Positions 54,203-64,000 of a stretch of 64,000 bases of DNA are shown here, piece by piece. Source of the DNA: Austropuccinia psidii (taxonomy: Eukaryota; Basidiomycota; Pucciniomycetes; Pucciniales; Sphaerophragmiaceae); contig JALGQZ010000011.1 in assembly GCA_023105745.1 (NCBI GenBank), forward strand, positions 11,866,975 through 11,930,974, read 5' to 3'. The position numbers and the translations under genes are program-made. How positions within the stretch are numbered: position 1 is the stretch's first letter; each line of letters opens with the position of its first letter. The notes beneath the pieces were generated by a model. It did not search any database. It worked only from the letters and a program-made list of their open reading frames with translations, and had not been told where the DNA came from.

Positions 54203-57200
54203 TGTAAGATTTGTCTATGAAACTGATGATAGTATTACTATTAATCAACAGTACTATGACTGTTCTTATGAAATATAATAACAGAATGTTATTATAGCCA
54301 CAATTAAATAATTAAAGAATTATCCCTTTCACATGTTAAACACTACTAGTGATTTTAAAAGTGAGAAAGTAATTGTCTACAAGAATCAATTACAAGAAGA
54401 TTTTAATAATAAAACTTGTTTTATCAAAATAATAAAATTATTTTAATATATAATTATCTTTTGCAAGAATAATTATAATGATAATTATTGAAGAAAACTA
54501 ATTTTAGAGAAAAACTTTAAGAATTAAAAATAAATTGCTAACTAATATTCCAAAGAACTTATTGAAAGATAAGATAGAGAGATTTGATGTAGAATTGTGG
54601 ATTTTAAGGATCAAAATGAATTTATAACAGTATTACAACAATATATAGTTGTATTATATGTTTTCACGTCTTTCTGATTGATTCTGAAAGATTTAAAACA
54701 CTTAAGAATAGCTATAACTAATACTTACTTGTTGGTAATAATGATTTAAATGATAATAAGATGATTATTGGAAAAAACAGCAAGAAGAGGCCTCTTTTAA
54801 GTCAAAAACAGCTCACAGAGACGTGACATGGAGCAAACTGAAAAACCAGTGAGTGAGAAAACAATAAACCTTTTTGGATTATTGATTGCATCAGCTGTTG
54901 TCATGTAAGATTATCATAATTACTTAATTCATGCTTTTACATGACTACCAACCCCAATATGGTTAAGAATAAAAGGAGTAACATCTGTAAATATTCTTTT
55001 ATTCCAAAATAATCATTGATTTCTCAAATTTATCAATGTTATTGCCAATTTCATCACAGGTTGTAATTACTGTAAATTTTTGAAGATTCAGTGTTTCACA
55101 TAGAATAGTCAAAAATGGACTGTAAGTAAAACTTTTAATTTTACTAGTAAAACTAATTTTTTTTGGTTGTACAATAGATAATACAGTTTTACATTGGTCG
55201 TGAAAGTTTCAGAAAGATTCATTAAGAATTGTATTTTGAATGAATTTTTGAAGTGTTTACCTCATTTCTACATAGAATTGCAAATATCAGTGTTTCACTG
55301 GTTTCTATGAGGTAAATCAATGGATACAAGTCCAAAAACGGTTTGAATTACTCCTTTGGGGTTTATCCATGGAAAATCATTAAGAATTGACATCGTTCCA
55401 GGAGTCTAAGTAGCTCTTTACCTCCTTGGCACATCAAAATAGCAGGTTATTTGCTATTTTCTTAAGATTTACAGTAGTTGTAACATCGTAACCAAGTTCT
55501 CAAAAGGTTTTAGTTTACTAATTAGCCCAAGATCAGCCATGGATCCAAGCTTTGGAGCTTTCAATGTGTGAGCCTTAGAGGTAATTTCATATACCCAAAA
55601 GACCACAAATATAAAAAATAACATATTAATATAAATAAAATAAATTTATTTATATTATTAAAATAAAAATCAAAATATAAATATAAAATTATATTAAAAA
55701 TAAAAATAAAAATTAATTATAATTTAAAAATAAAAAATACATTAAATTTTGTAAATATAAAATTACATTTATACTTGAAAAAATTAAGTAAAAATGAAAT
55801 TTTAACAAAATTGTGAAAAAATAAATAAATTTGGAAAAAAGTTAAATAAAATTTATTATAACTTTTTATCCAATAAATAAACATATAAAATTTATTTCAC
55901 CATTGGATTCCTCATAAAAAATCAGGTGGGGTCACCTCTGAGTGAAATTCTTGTAACTCAACTCTAAATAAGCTTAAATTAAGTTTTTAGTATTTTCAAT
56001 ACAAAAGTTGAAAATACTCAAAACCTTAATTTAATTCACACCACATGTGGTGTTAACCATCAATTTTTATGTTAAAATTGAGGTGTTGTGTTTAGTTTAA
56101 AAGTTATGAGGAATTGAAGTATTTTCAATTGAATTCAATTGAAATGTCAAAATGTGCGCGTGTATTACATAAGTGAACTTTGATTTACATATGAGGTGTC
56201 AATTATTACTGTATTGTACTGTACAATTGAATTGAATTACATATGTAAAGTACAGGTATAATACATGATGAGGAAGTAAAGGAAAAATAAATTGGAAAGA
56301 TTAAATTGGGGGGGGAAAAGGAACTCCAGCTCTAAGGGGGAGCTAGACCCCCAAATTCCTTGCTGACAGGCATGGGATGTCAAAATTCACGCAAAAGTTC
56401 ATCACTTTTGGACTGGAATTGAGTTACAGGGTCTGTGGACTCAATTGATGATGAGGTTTTGATACCAACTGGGGTAGTTTTAGCTGTTGCCAAGAGGGTA
56501 AAACTACCCTTAAGATAAAACAATCATAATAAAAACAGTTTTAACTGGTTTCTACGCCTCTGACACACATTCTGACGTGTTTTGAAGGCTCTAGGCCTGG
56601 TATTGCTATAGTAATGGCTGATTTAAGGGTCTAAAATGGCTAAAAATGGCTAAAAATGGCTTAAACCAGCCCTTTTTTGGCCTAAACCAGGGTTCAATGA
56701 TGCCATAATTGGCTTTTTTGTTGTCAGACTGTTTTTCACGACTGACAAGAGTAAATTTTACTTTTGGAGTAAGAGAATTGATGGCTATAAAAGAATGTCT
56801 TCTTTGCCCCACTTTTCTCTTCATGTTAGAATCTTTTCCTTTTATTAATTAGTTTAAAACTGTTAAACGAATCAATCAAAGATTCCAACCACCACTTTTA
56901 AATCATTTTAATCCTTTTAACCACCTGAAAAAATCATTATAATCATTTGTTTGTAACTCTTATAATCATTTTTACCCCTGAACCACCCCAAAAGTGAATT
57001 AAAGCATCTTTTATCACTGTAAACTTTGTCACTTTGTTTCCAAATTCACTCTGGTCACTTTTGGGCGTGTTTTCTCTTTAATATTCTTTTTAAAGACTTT
57101 GTTCTTTAATTAATTGCTTGCAGTTCTTTGCTCAATTAATTCCAATTGAAATTGCTCTTGAAGAAATTTCTTTTGTAGCTTAAAATATCTCTTGTAGAGT

Positions 57201-57968
57201 ATTTTTTGGGATAAATCTTTATTGTTGGTAAAACAATAAATTTTTATATTATTGTTTTATACTAATAAAGTTATAAACAATAAAATTGGCATGTTTTCTC
57301 TTAAAAATAATATTTCATACTATTTTTAACTGAATTTTACCTTATACAAATTTTGAGGACAGGAAAAGTACTTGATTTTTAATCAAAGTTTCATATCCAC
57401 ACCTTACACCATGCCTCTGAGGCCTCAGAAGTTGGGTACCCTGGCTCTCTTTGATGTCTTTTGTCCCCCTTGCTTATTTTTTACGTCAAAATAGAAATTT
57501 AAGCTTAAAGTGAGATATCCACTATGGGTGTACCAAAAGTCCATGTAAGAATACCATTACATTAAGTACTCAAAACATGAATAACACTATTTTTAGTGTA
57601 TATTTAACATGGGATTTCTCACATTCCTATTATTTTGGCGTGAAATTAAGAAAAACAAAACTTTTCACAGATCTTTTATGTGGTATTGATGATGTGCTAT
57701 TGAAGTATTTTCCATTTTACCACCTCAAAGAGTTAATTTGAGCTTATTCACTCTATGGAGCTACCCTAGGTGAATTTTTGTGTAGAATACAAATCTGGCC
57801 TTAAATCCATGGATTTGTTTACTCAATAAAAAGTTATTCATCTTTTCTGAAATCAAAAATGATGAATTTTGGATACATGCATGACTTATGAGTTATGCAT
57901 AATTCAAAATTTCTTTTTAAGATAATTGTGGCCTATTTGGGTATGTAAAATATACCTCAAGGCTCACA
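54203..57968 (-). repeat. 3' LTR of element C, interrupted
   Basis: Begins TGTAAGATTTGTCTATGAAA and ends CCTCAAGGCTCACA. The homology to the A LTR is continuous when 55567-57408 and one duplication are removed (GGAGCTTTC…CCATGCCTCTGAGGCCTC). Confidence 0.82.
55567..57408 (+). repeat. Solo LTR, D-type, inside the LTR of element C
   Basis: Runs from TGTGAGCCTTAGAGGTAATT to CATATCCACACCTTACA (1842 bp). The flanks are CAATG (55562-55566) and CCATG (57409-57413), a 5-bp duplication with one mismatch. It is the same family as the LTR at 59384 and the solo LTR at 52421. Confidence 0.85.
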
Positions 57969-57980
57969 TTCCCTCCCACC
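57969..57980 (-). promoter_or_regulatory. Polypurine tract of element C
   Basis: The minus strand reads GGTGGGAGGGAA, identical to element A. Confidence 0.8.
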
Positions 57981-58100
57981 AAAAAATAAAATTGTACTAC
58001 AATTTTATCAATGGTATAAAGAGTAAAAGGCCCCAAAGGGAGGTTAATGTCCACTGTCCAACCTCCTTACATCACTCAGATCAAGTAATTTAAAGCACAT

Positions 58101-59383
58101 TTATAGACATATTGAGGCTTGTGCCCTTCTTTCATGTATAAATCTTCTCAAGAGTTTATCTGAGTCAGGTATATCTGATTCTGCCAGCCATTCATCTTCA
58201 TGTACTGGATTTCTATATCTGACAAGATATTCTCTCTGATTTTTCCCCCTAAGTCTCCTTTCTTTAAGGACTTTCTTTATCTTTTTGTCTTCATTCTGTT
58301 CCACTGGTGGAACAGTTAAAGGAGTTGGGTTCCTTAAAGGAAACAATTCTTTATCAGCTGGTTGAGAAGGCTTTATCAAGCTGACTGGAAATGTGGGGTG
58401 TTTATTTTCAAATTCACCACTCAATTCCACTTGAACTGCATTGGTTCCATGTAAGGCAACAATAAAAAAAGGTCCTACGTAAGAATCTTTGAGTTTCTTT
58501 GGGCCTTTGATATTATTAAAATTCAAGGGTGAAACTAGAACTAAGTCCCCTACTTTGAAGTCTGGTACTTTATGACTCTTGTCCCACTTCTGTTTTGCAT
58601 AATCAAAAGCATCATTCATAATTTGTTTTTCATGATGTTTTACTTTATCTAGCATTATTTTGTAGCTGGAATCTGTAGTATGAATGTCAATCAAGGCTTT
58701 CCTCAGTGTGTCTGCTGGGAGTCTTGGATTCCATCCTTTTTCTAACATAGCAAGAGTTTGTCCTGTGGAAGAATGGACTGATGCCTTGTATGCCAATTCT
58801 AGTGCAGGTATCATAGTGCACCAGTCATGGGTAAACCCATCTGAGTCTTTGAATTCAAACCCATAAGCACAAAATGTTCTGATCATGTCTTCTAATGTTT
58901 GAATAATCCTCTCTGCTAGCCCATCTGTTTGAGGGTGATATGCTGTAGAGAATGATAACTTAGTCCCAAAAAATCTATGAAGATTGGTCCAAAGTGCAAA
59001 TGTGAACTTCGGATCTCTGTCACTTATGATATTCTTAAATAATCCTGTATGAGAAATAAATCTACTCCACAGAATAAGAGCTGTATCCATAGCAGTGTCA
59101 TGTTTATGACATGGTAAGAATATGGGAGTCTTGCTATATCTGTCTACAATGACCAAACAATCATTATAACCTTTGTCACCACTTGGAGGAAGTGCTGTGA
59201 CCCAATCCATGTGAACAACTTCCCAAGGGGATTTTGGTCCTTGAATATGGATCATAAGTCAAAATTTCTTGCCTGCACTCCTGTTTGCTTTTTGACATCT
59301 GTCACAGGTATGGCAATATTAAATGGTTCCTTTTCTCCAAGATGGCCATCATGCACAGTTCTTTAATTTCTCAAGTCTTCTGT
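58101..59383 (-). pseudogene. Integrase and C-terminus of element C pol
   Basis: The open frame 58101-59255 reads [60 protein letters not shown] (D,D,E core), [20 protein letters not shown] and a chromodomain-like tail ([20 protein letters not shown]), ending ASICL-stop. It is very close to the end of element A pol. Upstream, 59256-59383 still shows [19 protein letters not shown] with stops and is then cut by the LTR of element D. Confidence 0.85.
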
Positions 59384-61206
59384 TGTGAGCCTTAGAGGTA
59401 ATTTCATATACCCAAAAGACCACAAATACAGAATTAACATATAAATATAAATAGAATAAATTTATTTATATTATTATAATGAAAATCAAAATGTAAATAT
59501 AAAATTATATTCAAAATTAAAAATTTAATTACCATTTAAAAATAAAATTACATTAAATTTTGAAATGATAAAATTACATTTATACTTGAAAAAATTAAGT
59601 AAAAATGAATTTTTAACAAAATTATAAAAATAAAATAAAATTTGGAAAAAAATTAAATAAAAATTATTATCACTTTTTATCCAAGAAATAAAGATATAAA
59701 AATTATTTCACCATTTGATTCCTCATAAAAAATCAGGTGGGGTCACCTCTGAGTGAAATTGTTGTAACTCAACTCTAAATAAGCTTAAATTAAGTTTTTA
59801 GTATTTTCAATACAAAAATTGAAAATCCTCAAAACTTTAATTTAATTCACACCACATGTGGTGTTAACCATCAAATTTTTTGTTAAAATTGAGGTGTTGT
59901 GTTTACCTTAGAAGTTATGAGGAATTGAAGTATTTTCAATTGAATTCAATTGAAATGTCAAAATGTGCACGTGTATTACATAAGTGAACTTTGATTTACA
60001 TATGAGGTGTAAATTATTACTGTATTGAACTCTACAACTCAATTGAATTACACATGTAAATTATAAGTATAATACATGATGAGGAATTAAAGGAAAGATA
60101 AATTGGAAAGATTAAAACTGGGGGGGAAAAGGAACTCCAGCTCTAAGGGGGAGCTAGACCCCCAAAATCCTTGCTGACAGGCGTGTGGTATCAAAATTCA
60201 CGCAAAAGTCATCACTTTTGGCCTGGAATTGAGTTACAGGGTCTGTGGACTCAATTGATGATGAGGTTTTGATACCAACTGGGGTAGTTTTAGCTGTTGC
60301 CAAGAGGGTAAAACTACCCTTAAAATAAAAAAATCATAGTAAAAACAGCTTTAACTGGTTGCTACGTCTCCTACACACATTCTGACGTGTTTTGAAGGCT
60401 CTAGACCAGGTATTGCTATAGTGATGGCTGATTTAAGGGTCCAAAATGGCTAAAAATGGCTTAAACCAGCCCTTTTTGTTTAAACCAGGGTTCAATGATG
60501 CCATAATTGGCTTTTCTGTTGTCAGAATGTTGTTCACGACTGACAAGAGTATATTTTACTTTTGTAGGAAGAAAATTGATGGCTATAAAAGAATGTCTTC
60601 TTTGCCCCACTTTTCTTTTCATGTTAGAATCTTTTCCTTTTATAATTAGTTTAAACACTGTGAAACCAATCAATAAAGGATTCCAACAACCCTTTTTTGA
60701 AAATTTTGAACCTTCTAAGCACGTGAAAAAATTATTATAATCATTGTTTGTAACTATTATAATCATTTTTACCCCTGAACCACCCCAAAAGTGAATTGAA
60801 GCATCTTTCATCACTGTTAACTTTGTCACTTTGTTTCCAAATTCACTCTGGTCGTTTTTGGGTGTGTTTTATCTTTAAATATCTTTTTAAAGACTTTGTC
60901 CCTTAATTAATTGCTTGCAGTTCTTTGCTCAATTAATTCCAATTGAAATTGCTCTTGAAGAAATTTCTCTTGTAGCCTTCTATATCTGTTGTAGATTATT
61001 TGTGGATAAATCCTTATTGTTGGTAAAACAATAAATTTTTATTATATTATTGTTTTATACTTTCAAAGTTAAAAAGAAGAAAATTGGCCTGTTTTCTCTT
61101 GAAAAATACTATTTCTTACATTTTTTAAATAATTCTACCTTATACAAATTTTGAGGACAGGAAAAGTACTTGATTTTTAATCAAAGTTTCATATCCACAC
61201 CTTACA
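59384..61206 (+). repeat. 5' LTR of element D
   Basis: TGTGAGCCTTAGAGGTAATT to CACACCTTACA, 1823 bp. It shares the 11-bp inverted repeat GGGTAGTTTTA/TAAAACTACCC (60282-60319) with the other two D-type LTRs. Confidence 0.88.
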
Positions 61207-61224
61207 TTTGGGGGCCCAGCCATG
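61207..61224 (+). promoter_or_regulatory. Candidate primer-binding site of element D
   Basis: TTTGGGGGCCCAGCCATG directly follows the LTR; compare elements A and E. The stretch 61225-61431 is an AT-rich leader ending in ATTAATTTTAG. Confidence 0.55.
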
Positions 61225-61431
61225 ACATTTTACCTGTGACATATTTTTTTTACTCTTTTTAAATCTTTTTTTCTTATATTGAAAAATTTAAAAACATATA
61301 AAAAATACTTATAATTCAAAAAATCCATAGAAAATAATTTTTTTTCATATTATAAGTGAGGCTTATATTTTTATTTCTTTTTTGAAATAACCTTTTTTCA
61401 CTTAATTAATTGGCTTTTTCATTAATTTTAG

Positions 61432-61629
61432 TGTCTGAAAAAATGGTAAGACAAGAAAACATTGAGACAGTCTCAACAGTAACCAGCATTATTCCTGGCA
61501 GTAGTGTTAATTCTGATCACAATAGTACTATTATTGTGACTCAGAATATTCAACCAGAGCCAATTTCTTCTGAATTAGTCAACTTGGAAATAAGTAATAC
61601 TCTTCAGAAAGCCAAAGATTTTTCCAATA
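61432..61629 (+). other. Leader exon of element D
   Basis: Behind TTTTAG, the frame SEKMVRQENIETVSTVTS, with an ATG at 61443, stays open through NSTIIVTQNIQPEPISSELV to the donor AATA/GTAAGT at 61630. Splicing to the CAG at 61691-61693 (64 nt) joins it in frame to the overlapping ORF (DFSNS then QEPAITPQAAPRKVIDVIMA). Confidence 0.5.
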
Positions 61630-61679
61630 GTAAGTTTTGTGATGTAAAATTACTATTTTAAGCCTTTTTAACCATAATT

Positions 61680-64000
61680 ATGCCTTCAACCAGGTCAGGA
61701 GCCAGCTATAACCCCTCAAGCAGCTCCCAGAAAGGTAATAGACGTGATTATGGCAGAGGCCAATCAGGTACAGAAGGAAAAGGGTCAGTTGATGACTGCC
61801 AAACAACTAAAATGGGTCATTCTGAAGCTGATAATAACAATTTACCTTTAAAGAGAGCTGACACTGCCACAACAAGCCTCTGTGGACATATACAAAGCCA
61901 GCCACAGTGCATACAACAATGCACTTCAGTTCAAGGAGTACCAGATCCTTGCAGACCTGTGGAAGAATTGAATGAATTCTTACCTGACTGTGAGAAAATT
62001 CCTGGGCCATCCCAATACTTGCAAATTTCTCAATGGATGGCATCCATTGATGGAGAAGAAAAACATGATGCTTTTGACACTACAATGGAGGAAAAAAAAC
62101 CCTCCACCACCCAAACCAGTTCCAAAAACATCCCCAGTGGCCAGCAGCAGCAATTCCAACGTGAAAAAGCAGCCACAAACTCCAAACAAGGGCAAAGGGA
62201 AGGCACCAGCCCCAAAGCCTTACAGCCAGGGCTACAGAATCCCAAAGATTCAACAGGATGCCATGGAAAATGTATTTCAGATGGCCAGAACCATGATGGA
62301 ATTACAAAAGAAGGAGGAAGCCAAGTTAAAGTATCAAGAATGATTTCTGATACTTTTGATTGTATTCCAGAGTTGTATAAAGCTATTTCTGATGTAAAAA
62401 GTTATTTTTTTGATAAAAATACATCAATTTGTGACAATCTTAAAACAAAAAAGTTGAGTCTGAGCCAAAAAAAGGATACACTTAAATGCTTTGAAAGAGT
62501 TTTAATAACAATCAAAACTTCCAAAATGATAATTCTTTTGGCATTAAGATAAATGAACAATCTGTCATTATTAAAGAATTAACAGACAAATATTCTAAAT
62601 TCAATATTGATGACATAATTGAAACAAGAATAAAACAAGGCATAAGCACTATCAAAGAAGATAATAAAAAATCCCTTGATGATATTTCAAAATAATTTTC
62701 TGAAGTAAAGACAAATATAGTTGCCCTGAAAAAGAATTTTGATACCTCAAGAGAGGAATTATCAAAATTAACAATAAATTTAAATGAAGTTATATCTGAT
62801 AATACTAAACAAACAGAATTATGGAATGAGCTAACATATAAACAGGATGATCATGGAAAGAATGTCATAAACTCTATACAAAACTTGCAACATGAATTAA
62901 GAAATTCACAAAGGTGTAACAACAGTAAAATGAATGATATTGAACAACTGCTAAACACTTTAGCAAGAATGTCTACACCTCTGAATCAAAATGAAGATGC
63001 AAGAATTCCCAATCCACAAGTATTGGATATTGAAATTTCACAGTTAAAAAATGAATTTTTTACTTCTTTTCATAAGTTAGAACCATCAATGGGCCAAGCA
63101 CTCTTGAAAGAAGTTCCAAAACTTAAAGAATGGCCTCACTTCAGTGGTGAAGGAGAGTATGACCATATGGAATTCATTAGAGGTATTGACATGATCAAGG
63201 AGGATTTTTAATTACCAGACAGATTGGTAACATCCAGATTTAACACCTTGTTTACCAAATCTGCTCATAGATGGTACATCAAAATAAGTCAAGCACATGG
63301 ACACCAGAGTTGGACTTGGTGGAAAACCCAAATCATTAACAAATGGGCAAATGATTCTTGGAGGTTTAAAGTTGAAACAGCCTTTGAATCTGCCAAATTT
63401 AATGCTGATAAAGACAAAGCTTTACCATGGTTTTGCCAACAAAAGACAGATTAACAGCACTATATCCTGACATGTCAGAATTTATGATCCATAGAAAAAT
63501 TCTGAGACAATGTGGAGGTGACTTAGAGCATGCTATCAAAAGCAGGACTACTGAACAATCTTCAGCAGAGGATATTATCAATATACTAGAAGAAGTAACC
63601 ACCAGAACCAAAATTGGTTCTAGTAGGGTGAATCTCAAAACAAGGTTTAATACACCTTGGAAAGATTCTGTGGACAAAAACACCAAAGAAAATTCTAATA
63701 ATATTAAGTATAAATCTGCAGATACAGTCAGAAAGTGCCATATTTGCCAGAGCACCACCCATTTAGCCAATACATGTCCAATGAAGGGAAAAATCAATGA
63801 AATTGATATTGAAAAGGAACCTGATGTTGAAAAAGATGACATAATTTAAGACAATTCAGATGATCGGTTATCAATATTTTCTGAATCTTCAAAAGATATA
63901 GAAAATATCAATGCCACTTTTGACATCATGCAATCTAATTCCCACTTGCCACAATTGAGCAATGGTCAACTTGATTTATGAAAAGTTCAAGATGCACAAC
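61680..64000 (+). pseudogene. Gag of element D
   Basis: ATG 61680 opens MPSTRSGASYNPSSSSQKGN, an S/Q/N-rich low-complexity N-terminus overlapping ORF2, open to 62552. The coiled-coil region (62553-62970) needs several frame changes. The capsid text is LKEWPHFSGEGEYDHMEFIR, TKSAHRWYIKISQAHGHQSW and LRQCGGDLEHAIKSRTTEQS, with TAA at 63209-63211 and a one-base shift near 63450. A CCHC zinc knuckle CHICQSTTHLANTC lies at 63737-63778. Stops at 63847 and about 63979 lie in the linker toward the protease, which is outside the window. Confidence 0.85.
61694..62343 (+). pseudogene. Overlapping '+1' ORF (ORF2) of element D
   Basis: This is the homologue of the element A ORF at 6687-7448, again in the +1 frame of gag. 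The text QEPAITPQAAPRKVIDVIMA, EANQVQKEKGQLMTAKQLKW, YNNALQFKEYQILADLWK and MNSYLTVRKFLG is followed by the conserved end KGKGKAPAPKPYSQGYRIPK and VFQMARTMMELQKKEEAKL to TGA 62341. Two in-frame stops (TAA 61849-61851, TGA 61969-61971) break this copy; an unrecognised intron could remove the first. Conservation with A is clearest in MNSYL, GW-PL, GYRIPK and MARTLME. Confidence 0.55.

Larger units (their letters stand above)
54203..59383 (-). mobile_element. Element C: A-related Ty3/Gypsy element, 3' half
   Basis: The minus-strand order, from right to left, is an integrase fragment, polypurine tract, and 3' LTR (54203-55566 plus 57409-57968, split by a solo LTR). The LTR matches element A's LTR but is clearly older. 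The 5' part of the element has been cut off by element D at 59384; whether it continues beyond D is outside the window. Confidence 0.82.
59384..64000 (+). mobile_element. Element D: Ty3/Gypsy element, 5' part (runs off the window)
   Basis: It has a 5' LTR, primer-binding site, leader exon, gag with the overlapping frame, and the zinc knuckle. Pol would follow beyond 64000. Gag carries several stops and at least two frameshifts, so it is defective. Confidence 0.88.

Noticed and set aside
1..64000. CRISPR arrays, rRNA or tRNA genes, bacterial-type operons
   Set aside because: None seen; the repeats present are LTRs, minisatellites and low-complexity tracts of a eukaryotic genome.

Overview
The window is a transposon graveyard from a large, AT-rich, repeat-dense fungal genome. 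The Ty3/Gypsy gag-pol families, the Tet-like 2OG-Fe(II) oxygenase relic and the two 'AAGCATAAGG' minisatellites look like those I associate with rust fungi (Pucciniales), most likely Austropuccinia psidii (myrtle rust) or a close relative. That placement rests on family recognition, not on a search. I see no intact host gene, no tRNA or rRNA and no CRISPR array. Nearly every base belongs to LTR retrotransposons, their fossils, or decayed repeat-borne genes.

Layout. (1) 1-4146: an LTR fragment (1-525), a 39-bp minisatellite (1325-1770), a minus-strand Tet-like oxygenase pseudogene (1957-3150), and the last codons of an unrecognised minus-strand gene, called 'G' here (4064-4146). (2) 4147-14438: element A, a complete young Ty3/Gypsy element (two 1925-bp LTRs, about four differences by eye, TSD TATAT) inserted into gene G. 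(3) 14444-18130: the rest of gene G, a partial second copy of it, an isolated exon-like stretch and a second minisatellite. (4) 18642-39237: element H, an old plus-strand Ty3/Gypsy copy. Its gag and pol are about 9 kb apart. It was invaded by LTR K (20081-21990) and by solo LTR J (31525-37961, TSD GGCTG), and J was itself hit by a Ty1/Copia element (31764-36796, TSD TTTTT). (5) 39238-54202: element E (plus strand), interrupted by a complete chromodomain-type Ty3 element B (41345-51359, minus, TSD GGCAT) and by a solo LTR (52421-54160). (6) 54203-59383: element C (minus, relative of A), whose LTR holds another solo LTR (55567-57408). (7) 59384-64000: element D (plus strand), 5' LTR, leader and decaying gag, running off the window.

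How it works together: these are autonomous or once-autonomous retroelements coding for capsid, nucleocapsid zinc knuckle, protease, reverse transcriptase, RNase H and integrase, some with chromodomains that would steer integration to chromatin. The most interesting signal is in the related families A, D and E. A second reading frame lies over the first ~770 nt of gag in the +1 frame. It is protein-like, recognisable between families, and preceded by a short leader exon. A candidate splice acceptor sits exactly 14 nt inside the gag start in all three. Unspliced RNA would give Gag-Pol from its ATG; spliced RNA would join the leader to the overlapping frame.
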